From positions 47,859 to 111,858 of the forward strand of contig NZ_SODI01000002.1 of the NCBI RefSeq assembly GCF_004365915.1: 64,000 bases of DNA. The letters are read 5' to 3'. This document shows positions 18,046-26,577 of the stretch, in pieces. Within the stretch, counting starts at the first letter, position 1; the number at the start of each line of letters is the position of its first letter. The notes beneath the pieces were generated by a model that was not told the DNA's origin, did no database searches, and saw only the letters and a list, made by a program, of their open reading frames with translations. Source of the DNA: Cryobacterium psychrophilum. Its GTDB lineage: Bacteria; Actinomycetota; Actinomycetes; Actinomycetales; Microbacteriaceae. The position numbers and the translations under genes were made by a program.

Positions 18046-19354
18046 GGGCTGCTTCCTGCGCGGCGGGAGTGGCCGGCACGGCGGATTCGATCGGTGCGGC
18101 GGATTCGCTAGGCACAGAATAGCGGTCAGGACGAAATCTTAGCCACCGGGCGTCGACGAAGCCGTCCAGCAGCTGCACACACACCTGCGCCGCGATCGGA
18201 GTGAGCAGCACACCGTGGCGAAAGAATCCCGTGGCGACGATAAGGCCGGGGATGACCTCGCCTGGCTCGTCGTCACGGCCTTCGGGCGCAGGACCAGAGT
18301 CCGGCGATACCGGGCGGCGGGAAACACGGCCGAGCAGCGGCGCATTGTCAGGCGTTCCGGGGCGCGCACGGGCGGTGCACTCAACGAGTTCGAGCTCGGC
18401 GACAGCGGGCACGAGCACCTGCGCGTCACGCAGCAGTCGGTGCACGCCGCCGGCCGATACCGCGGAAGACCCGTCTTCCCTCGATGTCGCGCCGAGCACG
18501 ATCGTTCCGTCGGAGCGCGGCACCAGATACACCGGTAACCCGCGCACGACGCCACGGATCGTGGCGGTGAGCAGCGGCCGGAGGTGCTCGGGAACGCGCA
18601 GGCGCAGGATGTCCCCGTATACCGGGCGCAGCGGAAGTTTCAGCCCGGCGGGCAGCCTGTCGAGATTGGCCGCACCGAGTCCGTTCGCGACGATGACCTC
18701 GTCACACCGAACCGTGCTCCCATCGACAAGGCTGACGCCGGTGACCCGGGAGGCAGCATCCGTCTGCGTGCTGTGCAGCAGCCCGATGGCGTTCTGCCGA
18801 ATCAGGTGATCGTGCGCCCAGGCATCCAGCGTCGCCCGGGCCTTGATCGCGGCCAGCAGCTGCGCGGCCAACCGCCGGGGGTCAACTTGGTGGTCGTCGT
18901 CGACGCTAAACGCGCCCGACAGCTGGGACGAGAGCATCGGTTCGAGGGCGCGCGCTTCACGGATGCGCAGCGGCGTCACCGAGAGCCCCTGCGCCAGTTG
19001 CGCGCCGCGCAAATCGGCCAGCGCCTGCCGGTCTGCCGCGTCGGCGCCCACCACGAGGGTGCGTGTCATACGGTAACCGGTGTCGCCGGTGTCACTCGAG
19101 AGTGGGCGCACGAAGTCGGGGTATAGGGCTGCCGACGCCAGCGTCAGCTCGAGGAGGTCCTCCTCCTTATAGTGCAATTCACTGACGGCCGCGAGCATTC
19201 CGGCCGCGGCATAGGTTGCACCCGAGGCTGGCGCCGGGTCGATTATGGCCACGGTGCGACCCGACTCTGCCACCGCCCAGGCGATTCCGAGGCCCACAAT
19301 GCCAGCGCCGATGACGGCGACATCCACGGTGCACAGCACGGCTGGTTCGACCAT
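18038..19354 (-). CDS. thiO: glycine oxidase ThiO
   Basis: A 438-residue FAD-dependent amine oxidase (DAO family). The dinucleotide loop is VAVIGAGIVGLGIAWAVAES at residues 12-31. The TYAAAGMLA segment packs on the flavin, and the C-terminal IPGLIVATGFFRHGVLLTPI contains the active-site FRHG. It oxidises glycine to dehydroglycine for ThiG, the oxygen-dependent alternative to ThiH. It is first in the leftward thiO-S-G-F operon with a TPP riboswitch in its leader. A Ser/Pro-rich loop near residues 340-360 (SRRPVSPDSGPAPEGRDDEP) is an insertion. Confidence 0.93.
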   Translation of the reverse strand: MVEPAVLCTVDVAVIGAGIVGLGIAWAVAESGRTVAIIDPAPASGATYAAAGMLAAVSELHYKEEDLLELTLASAALYPDFVRPLSSDTGDTGYRMTRTLVVGADAADRQALADLRGAQLAQGLSVTPLRIREARALEPMLSSQLSGAFSVDDDHQVDPRRLAAQLLAAIKARATLDAWAHDHLIRQNAIGLLHSTQTDAASRVTGVSLVDGSTVRCDEVIVANGLGAANLDRLPAGLKLPLRPVYGDILRLRVPEHLRPLLTATIRGVVRGLPVYLVPRSDGTIVLGATSREDGSSAVSAGGVHRLLRDAQVLVPAVAELELVECTARARPGTPDNAPLLGRVSRRPVSPDSGPAPEGRDDEPGEVIPGLIVATGFFRHGVLLTPIAAQVCVQLLDGFVDARWLRFRPDRYSVPSESAAPIESAVPATPAAQEAAHV

Positions 19355-19364
19355 GAAGCTGTTC

Positions 19365-19481
19365 CTTCCCTACGCCGGTATTAGCCGGATCAGGTCTCGT
19401 TGCGCGAGCAACACGGTCGGCCGGTAAGTGAATAACCGATGCCCTCTCAGCCTGTCTCCCCTGGTGGTGCAGGCTCCCGTA
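19365..19481 (-). ncRNA. TPP riboswitch controlling thiO-S-G-F
   Basis: Read on the minus strand the element starts ACGGGAGCCTGC, has CTGAGAGGGC in the P3 region, and ends with ACCTGATCCGGCTAATACCG and GCGTAGGGAAG, the classic THI-box ending. It lies directly before the thiO ATG (19354), so TPP binding would probably mask the ribosome site. The thiE start on the other strand is only 22 bases away, so the two promoters are packed together. Confidence 0.93.
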
Positions 19482-19503
19482 GATCGCCTTTAGTCTAGTT
19501 CTT

Positions 19504-20148
19504 ATGTACCTCGACCATGTCCAGCTGTACCTTTGCACCAACGCCCGTAAAACGGAGAATGACTTCCCATCGTTCCTGGATGCCGCTTTCGCCGGCGGCG
19601 TGGACGTGATCCAGCTGAGGGACAAATCGATCGAGGCCGCCGAAGAACTGGAACTTCTGAGCGTCCTGAGGGCGGTTGCCGAGCGCCACGGCAAGCTGTG
19701 GGCAGTGAACGACCGGGCCGATATCGCCGTTCTGAGCGAGGCCCCGGTGTTACATGTTGGGCAGAAGGATCTGTCGGTGCCCGATGCCCGTCAGCTGGTG
19801 GGCAAAGCGACCGTGATCGGCCGTTCCAGCCACACCCCACAGCAGGTGAGCGCCGCGTTGGTAGACCCTCGACTGGACTACTTCTGCGTCGGTCCGGTGT
19901 GGGCGACGCCGACGAAACCGGGGCGGAGTGCGGTAGGCGCGGAGCTCGTGCGCTACGCGGCCGAACAAGTACGGCACTCCAAGAGCAGTCTTCCCTGGTT
20001 CGCCATTGGTGGCATCGACCTCGGCAATGTCCAGCAGGTCGTGGCCGCCGGCGCGAGCCGCGTCGTGGTCGTGCGCGCAATCACCGAGGCCGACGACCCC
20101 ACGGAGGCCGCCCGACAGCTGCGCGCCTGCCTACCCTCGCTCGCGTAG
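19504..20148 (+). CDS. thiE: thiamine phosphate synthase ThiE
   Basis: A 214-residue TIM-barrel enzyme joining HMP diphosphate and thiazole phosphate to give thiamine phosphate. Landmarks: VDVIQLRDKS (diphosphate-binding Gln/Arg/Lys), LWAVNDRADIA (Mg-binding Asn-Asp), HVGQKDL, VIGRSSH, GPVWATPTKPGR and the phosphate loop FAIGGIDLGNV. The VGQKDL and CVGPVWATPTKPGR wording is slightly divergent from the common GQ.D and GP.F.T.TK forms. The stop overlaps the GTG of the dead transporter gene, and thiD follows. No riboswitch precedes it on this strand. Confidence 0.93.
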   Translation: MYLDHVQLYLCTNARKTENDFPSFLDAAFAGGVDVIQLRDKSIEAAEELELLSVLRAVAERHGKLWAVNDRADIAVLSEAPVLHVGQKDLSVPDARQLVGKATVIGRSSHTPQQVSAALVDPRLDYFCVGPVWATPTKPGRSAVGAELVRYAAEQVRHSKSSLPWFAIGGIDLGNVQQVVAAGASRVVVVRAITEADDPTEAARQLRACLPSLA

Positions 20149-20603
20149 TGAAGGCATCGATCGCGCTCGTTCTGGCCACACTAATGTGGGCCGGCAGCTA
20201 CATTGTCGGGCATATCGCGGTGCAGACTATGTCGCCCGTGGAACTCACTTGGTTACGCTGACTGCTCGCGTGCATCCCGCTGCTCCTCCTCGCCCAGATC
20301 GTGGAGAAGCCAGACTGACGCGTGGTGGCAGACTCGTGACCTCGGCTCTTGCTGCTCGCCTTGCTTGGTATCGCCGGGTACAACCTGCTGCTGTACACGG
20401 CGCTGCAGTACACGACGCCGCAGCCTGCGTCGCTCATCAATGCGGCCAATCCGGCCGTGATGATGGTGGTGCTTGCGGCGATCCTCGTGCGTGAACGGCC
20501 GGGGTGCTCGTCTTCGCCGGTGTCGCTCTCAGTTCGTTGCGCCCCGCTCGCCGTCCTCGCCACCTGGCCGATCCGGTGCCGTCAGCCCCCAAACGTTTCG
20601 TAG
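20148..20603 (+). pseudogene. EamA/DMT-family transporter remnant with three in-frame TGA
   Basis: The frame starts at a GTG overlapping the thiE stop and reads VKASIALVLATLMWAGSYIV, then PVELTWLR-TGA-LLACIPLLLLAQIVEKPD-TGA-RVVADS-TGA-PRLLLLALLGIAGYNLLLYTAL, up to AAILVRER. It then breaks into another frame (GVLVFAGVALSS) and ends at 20603. This is the first half of an EamA drug/metabolite exporter. Relatives have tryptophan at all three TGA positions (WLRW, KPDW and SWP). With three stops, a frameshift and a missing second half, it is a pseudogene within the thi operon. Confidence 0.85.
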
Positions 20604-20616
20604 AGGAATACATTCG

Positions 20617-21456
20617 ATGACCCAGCCCATCCCCCGCGTACTCAGCATTGCCGGCACAGACCCCACCGGCGGTGCAGGGATCCAAGCGGACTTGAAGAGC
20701 ATCTCCGCGCACGGCGGCTACGGCATGGCCGTCGTGACCGCGCTCGTCGCTCAGAACACCCACGGGGTCCGCTCCGTGCACATCCCGCCCGCGCAGTTCC
20801 TGCGCGAGCAGCTGAGGGCCGTCAGCGACGACGTCACCATCGACGCGGTCAAAATCGGCATGCTGGGCAATGCGCAAATCGTCGACGTGGTAGATCTCTG
20901 GCTCAAAGAAGTGAACCCCCCGGTAGTGGTCGTGGACCCGGTGATGGTCGCCACCAGCGGGGATCGGCTGTTGGAACCGGCGGCCGAAGAGGCCGTGATC
21001 CGACTGCTCAATCGTGCCGACCTTGTCACTCCGAATCTGGCGGAACTGGGGGTGCTGCTTCGAGAGCCGACAGCCCTCGCCTGGTCGCAAGCGCTTGAGC
21101 AGGGACACCGACTTTCAGCCGCCCACAACGTCATCGTGCTGGTCAAGGGCGGCCATCTGGAGGGGGCCCAGTGTCCGGACGCCTTGGTTGATGCCCAGGG
21201 CGAGCTAGCCGGCCACCGCCAGATCATCCAGGTGAGCGCCCCGCGAGTGGCCACCTCCAACACGCACGGGACAGGATGCTCAATGTCCTCGGCAATGGCA
21301 ACTCTCCAAGCGCGGCACAATGATTGGAACGAGGCGTTGACTGTGACCAAGGCCTGGCTGCAGGACAGTTTGAGGCATGCCGACGATCTCCATGTCGGCT
21401 CTGGGCGCGGCCCCATTCACCACTTTCACCAGCTCTGGGCCGCGGGGAAGGCCTAA
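20617..21456 (+). CDS. thiD: HMP / HMP-phosphate kinase ThiD
   Basis: A 279-residue ribokinase-fold enzyme that phosphorylates hydroxymethylpyrimidine and its phosphate. Landmarks: RVLSIAGTDPTGGAGIQADL at the N-terminus, YGMAVVTALVAQNTHGV, VVVDPVMVATSGDRLL, DLVTPNLAELGVLL, and the ATP/anion-hole TSNTHGTGCSMSSA. The ATG at 20617 follows TAGAGGAA, a usable ribosome site; the open frame upstream is the tail of the dead transporter. Since thiC is not in the window, ThiD probably works on imported or salvaged pyrimidine. Confidence 0.93.
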   Translation: MTQPIPRVLSIAGTDPTGGAGIQADLKSISAHGGYGMAVVTALVAQNTHGVRSVHIPPAQFLREQLRAVSDDVTIDAVKIGMLGNAQIVDVVDLWLKEVNPPVVVVDPVMVATSGDRLLEPAAEEAVIRLLNRADLVTPNLAELGVLLREPTALAWSQALEQGHRLSAAHNVIVLVKGGHLEGAQCPDALVDAQGELAGHRQIIQVSAPRVATSNTHGTGCSMSSAMATLQARHNDWNEALTVTKAWLQDSLRHADDLHVGSGRGPIHHFHQLWAAGKA

Positions 21457-21462
21457 CAGATC

Positions 21463-21486
21463 GCCGCCGCCGTGGGATGCGGCGGC
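21463..21486 (+). terminator. GC-rich hairpin after thiD
   Basis: An eight-base-pair perfect stem GCCGCCGC / GCGGCGGC with an eight-base loop lies seven bases after the thiD stop and before the next riboswitch. There is no U-run, so it may only stabilise the 3' end or act as a weak terminator. Confidence 0.35.
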
Positions 21487-21530
21487 CGGAAGCACAACGG
21501 GTCCATTCTCGGTTATGCTCGCCTTTGTAC

Positions 21531-21616
21531 ACGGGAGTCCGGTGAGCCGGGCTGAGAGGGAGCTCTTCAAGCTTCGACCGTTGAACCTGATCTGGATCAT
21601 GCCAGCGCAGGGAGGC
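21531..21616 (+). ncRNA. TPP riboswitch controlling the ThiYXZ importer
   Basis: The element runs from ACGGGAGTCCGG through GGGCTGAGAGGGAGC to GAACCTGATCTGGATCATGC and CAGCGCAGGGAGG, a complete THI box. It ends about 50 bases before the thiY ATG, and a ribosome site (AAGGAGGG, about 21653-21660) lies between. Confidence 0.95.
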
Positions 21617-21668
21617 CATCAATCTCACATCCCGTGCCCAAATCCCAGTATTCAAGGAGGGCACGACA

Positions 21669-22745
21669 ATGGACGCACCACATTCGAATAATTCCGTCCG
21701 CAATCGACGACGCTGTGCAGGGGGGATGATCGGCGCCCTGGCACTTGCGGCCATGGCAGCGCTGACCGGCTGCGCGTCGGCGTCACCGCTAGGCTCCGCT
21801 TCCGGCAACGAGACCACGCCGATTAGTTTCGCGCTCGACTGGACGCCGAACACAAACCACACGGGACTGTATGTAGCCATCGACAAGGGCTTTTTCACCG
21901 AGGCAAGCTTGGACGTTCAGGTGCTCCCCTATAGCCAGTCGTCGACCGACGCCCTCATCAACGCGGGCGCCGCCGACTTCGGCATCAGCTTTCAGAACAC
22001 CGCCACTTTTGCGGCGGCAACGGGGGTGGGGAATGTTTCGGTCATGTCGGTGCTCCAGCACGATGCCACAGCGATCGGTGTTTTGGCGTCCCGCGAGGAC
22101 ATAACTAGCCCGAAAGACCTCGACGGGAAGATCTTCGGAACGGCTGGTCCGAGCGCCACCTTCTCCACGGAAGCGTCCCATGCCATCAAGAATGCGGGCG
22201 GCACCGGCAAGTTCACCCAAGTCACGCTTGGTACCTCCGCTTATGAGGCGCTCTACGCCGGCAAAGTCGACTTCACGTCGGCCTTCACAACCTGGGAAGG
22301 AATTGATGCGTCCCTGCGCGGCACTCCGATGAAGTTCTTCAACCTCTCTGACTACGGCGTCCCCGACCAATACTCGGTGATCGTCGAAGGGAACAAGGGC
22401 TGGATCAAGGAACACGCCAGTGCTACCAAGGAGTTCGTTCAGGCCCTCCAGAAGGGGTATCAGTACGCCGCTGACAACCCGGATGCTGCGGCCAGGATCC
22501 TGATCGATGCGAACCCCGGTGTCTTCGAAAATACTGAACTCGTCTACCGCAGCCAGAAGGAATTGAGCGCTAACTACCTCAAAGACGCCACCGGCCAGGT
22601 CGGCACCCAAACGAGCGCCCAGTGGCAGCAACTGGCCGATTTCCTCTACCAGGCCGACCTTTTGGTGGACGGAAACGGCGACCCGCTTACCGCGCCCTTG
22701 GACACCTCCACGCTATTTTCCGACCAGTACCTCAGCGAGAAGTAA
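21669..22745 (+). CDS. thiY: thiamine-pyrimidine ABC importer, substrate-binding lipoprotein
   Basis: A 358-residue NMT1/THI5-like binding protein. The N-terminus has a signal peptide with the lipobox LTGC (lipidated Cys near residue 34). The mature part begins with the diagnostic ISFALDWTPNTNHTGLYVA, continues GFFTEASLDVQVLPYSQSST, and has a KIFGTAGPSATFSTEA loop. Family members bind formylaminopyrimidine or other HMP precursors. It is the first gene of the riboswitch-controlled thiYXZ operon. Exact ligand specificity cannot be read from sequence. Confidence 0.9.
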   Translation: MDAPHSNNSVRNRRRCAGGMIGALALAAMAALTGCASASPLGSASGNETTPISFALDWTPNTNHTGLYVAIDKGFFTEASLDVQVLPYSQSSTDALINAGAADFGISFQNTATFAAATGVGNVSVMSVLQHDATAIGVLASREDITSPKDLDGKIFGTAGPSATFSTEASHAIKNAGGTGKFTQVTLGTSAYEALYAGKVDFTSAFTTWEGIDASLRGTPMKFFNLSDYGVPDQYSVIVEGNKGWIKEHASATKEFVQALQKGYQYAADNPDAAARILIDANPGVFENTELVYRSQKELSANYLKDATGQVGTQTSAQWQQLADFLYQADLLVDGNGDPLTAPLDTSTLFSDQYLSEK

Positions 22746-22772
22746 CGCTCCCGGTCGCGCAACTCGAACCAG

Positions 22773-23624
22773 GTGAACACTGTGACCGCACCGACGAGCA
22801 CTCGAGGCGAAAGCATGCCGAAAACTGTTCCCCGCCGAACAATTCGGGGCGTCAAAACAGCACTCACTACGCTGGTTCCCTCTCTGGTGATCGTCATCGC
22901 TCTTCTGGCAGCGTGGCAGATTGCCGTGACCGCGGGCCAAGTGCAGCCGGCAATCCTCCCCTCCCCTTGGCGCATTCTGGAACAGGGGTGGAACGCCCGG
23001 GACACCATCTGGGCGAACACCATACCCACGCTGCAAGCAACCCTTCTCGGCTTCGCTGTTTCCCTGACGGTCGCCTGGGCCTTGGCCATCGTGATCGACT
23101 TCTCGCCGTGGCTTCGGCAGGCGCTGATGCCGCTGCTGGTGGCATCTCAGACAATACCCATCATCGCCATTGCACCGCTGATGATCATCTGGTTCGGTTT
23201 CGGGGTGCTGCCCAAAGTCATCGTCATCGCACTGGTGACATTCTTCCCAGTCACGGTTGGACTGATCGACGGTTTCAACCGAACCGATCGTGAAGCCACT
23301 AATCTGCTGCGGAGCATGGGTGCCAACCGGTGGAAACAGTTCATCTACGTCCGACTTCCCTCCGCCCTCCCGTCTTTCTTCACGGCGCTTCGCATCGGCA
23401 TCACCTACGCGGTCACCGGAGCTATTTTTGCCGAGTACGTCGGAGCCCAACAAGGACTCGGAATCTACATGGCCCTGATGAAAAACTCGTTCCGCACAGA
23501 CCTCGTCCTCGCCGCCGTCGTGGTCACCGCGACGCTGAGTATCTCCCTCTTTCTCCTGACCTACGTCGCCGAGCGGCTGATCATCCCGTGGCACTCGAAA
23601 GAACGCCGGAGCCGGAATGTCTAA
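22773..23624 (+). CDS. thiX: thiamine-pyrimidine ABC importer, permease
   Basis: A 283-residue permease with about six membrane helices and the ATPase-contact EAA loop TDREATNLLRSMGANRWKQF (near residues 170-189). Its pattern is that of SsuC/TauC-type permeases (AILPSPWRI, WFGFGVLPKVIVIALVTFFP). The GTG at 22773 is taken as start; a GTG at 22782 is an alternative. It overlaps thiZ by eight bases, and together with ThiY and ThiZ it forms the pyrimidine importer. Confidence 0.9.
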   Translation: MNTVTAPTSTRGESMPKTVPRRTIRGVKTALTTLVPSLVIVIALLAAWQIAVTAGQVQPAILPSPWRILEQGWNARDTIWANTIPTLQATLLGFAVSLTVAWALAIVIDFSPWLRQALMPLLVASQTIPIIAIAPLMIIWFGFGVLPKVIVIALVTFFPVTVGLIDGFNRTDREATNLLRSMGANRWKQFIYVRLPSALPSFFTALRIGITYAVTGAIFAEYVGAQQGLGIYMALMKNSFRTDLVLAAVVVTATLSISLFLLTYVAERLIIPWHSKERRSRNV

Positions 23625-24411
23625 CGCCCCGCCGAAAACGCCCAAGGTCGAAGTGCGCGGCATTGGAAAATCTTTTCAACTCGGGAAGGGGCAATCACGG
23701 CAGGTCATCGACAACGTCTCTTTCTCCGCACAGCCGGGAGAATTCGTTGCGGTCATCGGCCCGAGTGGATGCGGCAAGAGCACCCTGTTCAACATCATGG
23801 CCGGACTGGAAAAGCCCAGCACAGGCGACGTCCTCGTCGATGGCGTAGCCGCCACGGGGGAACGCGAGCATTGTGCCTACATGCCACAGAAGGACCTACT
23901 TTTCCCTTGGCGTACCATCCTTGAGAACACCGCTCTCGGCCTCGAAGCTTCCGGCGAGAGTAAACAGAACGCCCGTTTGGCCGCTCAGGCGCTTTTCCCG
24001 GCCTTTGGCCTCTCCGGTTTCGAGAAATCGCACCCGTTCGAGCTCTCCGGCGGTATGCGCCAGAGGGCCGCCCTACTGCGCACCGTGGTTCAGGGCCGAG
24101 ACATTCTCTTGTTGGACGAGCCGTTCGGTGCGCTGGATTCGCTGACCCGCACGGAAATGCAATCCTGGTTGCAGGACATGTGGTCCAGGAACTCGTGGAC
24201 CGCAGTGCTCATCACCCACGACATTCGCGAAGCGATCTACTTGGCCGACCGGGTAGTCGTCTTGAGCGCACGGCCAACGTCTGTGCGACTGAACCTCACC
24301 ATCGACCTGCCGAGGCCACGCCAGCTGTCGATGATGACCTCGGCAGTGTTCAAGGATCATGAACTCGAACTCCTCACAACTCTTCACAAGCAATCCCGCA
24401 CGTCACTCTAA
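23617..24411 (+). CDS. thiZ: thiamine-pyrimidine ABC importer, ATPase
   Basis: A 264-residue ABC ATPase with all motifs: Walker A GPSGCGKST near residues 48-56, Q-loop YMPQKDLLFPW, signature LSGGMRQRAAL, Walker B ILLLDEPFGALD and the H-loop LITHDIREA. It is last in the thiYXZ operon. Its stop lies two bases from the end of the convergent monooxygenase gene with no obvious terminator between them. Confidence 0.93.
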   Translation: MSNAPPKTPKVEVRGIGKSFQLGKGQSRQVIDNVSFSAQPGEFVAVIGPSGCGKSTLFNIMAGLEKPSTGDVLVDGVAATGEREHCAYMPQKDLLFPWRTILENTALGLEASGESKQNARLAAQALFPAFGLSGFEKSHPFELSGGMRQRAALLRTVVQGRDILLLDEPFGALDSLTRTEMQSWLQDMWSRNSWTAVLITHDIREAIYLADRVVVLSARPTSVRLNLTIDLPRPRQLSMMTSAVFKDHELELLTTLHKQSRTSL

Positions 24412-24413
24412 TT

Positions 24414-25730
24414 TCAGCGCCGAAGTGACACCAGAGGCCGCTCCAGTCCCAGATTCCCGCGCAACGTACCCGCGGTGTAGGCGGTGCGGAAGAGTCCGCG
24501 TCTCTGCAGCACCGGGATGACCTCGTCTATGAAGTCATCGAGCGATTCCGGCAGGAGGGGTGGCATGAGATTGAATCCGTCTGCGGCGCCGGAGTGGAAC
24601 CAGAGCTCAATCTGGTCCGCAATCTGCTCCGGGGTGCCGAGCATGGTGCAATGGCCGCCCCCGGCGGCGAGTCGGCCGAGCAATTGCCGCACCGTGGGTT
24701 GCTCCGCCTCAATGATGCGCAGAATCGTGGCGTACCGGCCCTGCGGGCCGCTGAAGTCGCCAAGCGGTGCCAACGGCGGCACCGGGGCATCCAGTTCCCA
24801 GCCGCTGCAGTCCTCCTGCACGAACACACTCAACTGGGCCAACGACTGCTCCGCCGGGAGCAGCGCGTCGACCTCGGCCTGTTTGGCGCGGGCTTCGGCC
24901 TCCGTGGAGCCCACATAGGTGACCAGTCCCGGCATGATGGATACGGTCTCCGGGTTGCGCCCCGCCGCGGCGATCCGCCGCTTCACATCCGCGTAATAAT
25001 CCTGGGCGCTCTGCAAATCATAGGCGACCGCGTAGATTCCTTCCGCGTACCGGGCGGCCAGATCCCGACCCTGCTCGGACGCGCCGGCTTGGAACAGCAC
25101 CGGTCGGCCCTGCGGCGACCGCGGAACGGTCAACGGGCCGTCCACGCGGAAGTGTTCACCGGCATGATCGATCGGTTGCACTCGTGCCGGGTCAGCGAAG
25201 AGTCCGGCCCGATCCAGGATGAGGGCGTCATCGGCCCACGAGTCCCACAGGCGCAGCGCAACCGCGATGAACTCGGCCGCCCGGCTGTACCGGTCTTCGT
25301 GGGAGGGCATCGCCTCCAGCCCGTGGTTGCGGGCCTCGGCATCGAACATGGAGGTGACCACGTTCCAGCCGACCCGTCCATTACTGATGTGGTCGAGGGA
25401 GGCGAGCATACGCGCTGCGTGGAAGGGAGTATAGAAGGTGGCAGAAACAGTGCTGACCAGACCGATCCTGTTCGTGACCCGCGCCATCGCCGCCAACGCT
25501 GTTAACGGCTCGAAGAACCACCGGGGGCCGGCAGCGACATCGCCAACGGACTGCCCATCGGCGAAGAACACAGCGTCAAAAAGGCCGCGTTCCGCGTTTT
25601 GAGCAAGACTCTCGTAATAACCAATATCCCCGAGCTGCTCCAGTGATGACCCGGGGCGACGCCAAGCAGCGCTGTGGTGGCCGCAGCCCATGAGGAACGC
25701 GTTAAAATGGAGCTGGCGTGGGTTCGACAT
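24414..25730 (-). CDS. LLM-class flavin-dependent monooxygenase (NtaA/SnaA/DszA type)
   Basis: A 438-residue bacterial-luciferase-fold enzyme of the nitrilotriacetate monooxygenase subgroup. Landmarks: LHFNAFLMGCGHHSAAWRRP, FDAVFFADGQ, NRIGLVSTVSATFYTPFHAA, GRVGWNVVTSMFDAEARNHG and GRPVLFQAGASEQGRDLAAR. These are FMNH2 and substrate contacts typical of the family. It needs reduced FMN from a separate reductase; none is adjacent. It follows the SDR gene by 11 bases in an operon under a TPP riboswitch, which ties it to thiamine supply. It may oxidise a thiamine degradation product or a pyrimidine/thiazole precursor, but no substrate is known to me. Confidence 0.85.
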   Translation of the reverse strand: MSNPRQLHFNAFLMGCGHHSAAWRRPGSSLEQLGDIGYYESLAQNAERGLFDAVFFADGQSVGDVAAGPRWFFEPLTALAAMARVTNRIGLVSTVSATFYTPFHAARMLASLDHISNGRVGWNVVTSMFDAEARNHGLEAMPSHEDRYSRAAEFIAVALRLWDSWADDALILDRAGLFADPARVQPIDHAGEHFRVDGPLTVPRSPQGRPVLFQAGASEQGRDLAARYAEGIYAVAYDLQSAQDYYADVKRRIAAAGRNPETVSIMPGLVTYVGSTEAEARAKQAEVDALLPAEQSLAQLSVFVQEDCSGWELDAPVPPLAPLGDFSGPQGRYATILRIIEAEQPTVRQLLGRLAAGGGHCTMLGTPEQIADQIELWFHSGAADGFNLMPPLLPESLDDFIDEVIPVLQRRGLFRTAYTAGTLRGNLGLERPLVSLRR

Positions 25731-25741
25731 TACGAACCCTT

Positions 25742-26506
25742 TCAGTTCATCACCAGGCCGCCGTCGACCACCAGATTCTGGCCCGTGACGGACCGCGCCC
25801 AGGGGGAAGCGAAGAACAGAACGGCGTCGGCGAATTCCGCCGGGGTGGTGACCTTCCCAAGCGGGGTGGCCGCGGCGATGAAATCGAACACTTCCTCGGG
25901 GGTGGCAGCGCTCGCATCCGTTGTGCGCAAAAGCCCGCCAGAGACCATATTGACCGCGATATTGTGCTGGCCGAGATCTGCTGCCAGGGTACGAGTCAAG
26001 GCCAGCAGGGCCGCTTTGGCAGAAGTGTAGTCGTGGTACGGGACCACCGGGTTCTGGAACAGGTTGGTGCCAATATTGATAATTCGGCCGAACCCGAGTT
26101 CGCGCATGCCGGGCAGTGCCTGCTGAGTGGTGTTCAGGGCGCTGCGCACGCTCCCGGAGAACTGGGCGTCGAACTCCTCCCAGGTGATTCCTACGGCGTC
26201 GGAGCGGGCGTCACCGTTGAACGAGAAATCCGCCAGCGCGTTATTGACCACTGTGGTGACGGGGGAACCGAAATGTGCCGCAGCCTCCGCGAGCAGTTCC
26301 GCAACCTGAGCGGCGTCCGTGACGTCGGCCTGCACAGCAACCGCCTGCTTACTGCCATAATCTGCAGCGAGAGCCTGCGCGCTGGCCGCGCTGGTGCGAT
26401 AATTAATGACCACTCTGGCGCCCTGCGCGGCGAAGGCCGCCACGATGCTGTGCCCCAGGCCCCGCCCGCCACCGGTGACCAAGACAATCTGTTCTGCTAA
26501 TTTCAT
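25742..26506 (-). CDS. short-chain dehydrogenase/reductase under TPP control
   Basis: A 254-residue classical SDR. The cofactor loop is VTGGGRGLGHSI at residues 10-21, an Arg after the second strand (INYRTS) suggests NADP(H), and NNALADF replaces the common NNAG. The active-site YxxxK is YTSAKAALL near residue 160. The usual catalytic serine position reads NIGTNLFQN, where Thr or Asn stands in, an unusual feature. It is the first gene after the third TPP riboswitch and is followed by the flavin monooxygenase. Substrate unknown; a partner reaction in thiamine salvage is inferred from regulation only. Confidence 0.85.
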   Translation of the reverse strand: MKLAEQIVLVTGGGRGLGHSIVAAFAAQGARVVINYRTSAASAQALAADYGSKQAVAVQADVTDAAQVAELLAEAAAHFGSPVTTVVNNALADFSFNGDARSDAVGITWEEFDAQFSGSVRSALNTTQQALPGMRELGFGRIINIGTNLFQNPVVPYHDYTSAKAALLALTRTLAADLGQHNIAVNMVSGGLLRTTDASAATPEEVFDFIAAATPLGKVTTPAEFADAVLFFASPWARSVTGQNLVVDGGLVMN

Positions 26507-26577
26507 GGAGTTTCTTCACCTTAAAATAGGCAAAAGGATGTGGTTCAGCCCCAGTACGGTGCGCAAGCCTCCACTGA

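Noticed and set aside
20148..20603. TGA read as tryptophan throughout the organism
   Set aside because: Many intact genes here end in TGA (for example the ATGA/GTGA overlaps of mobC, thiG and the transfer operon) and use TGG for Trp, so TGA is a normal stop.
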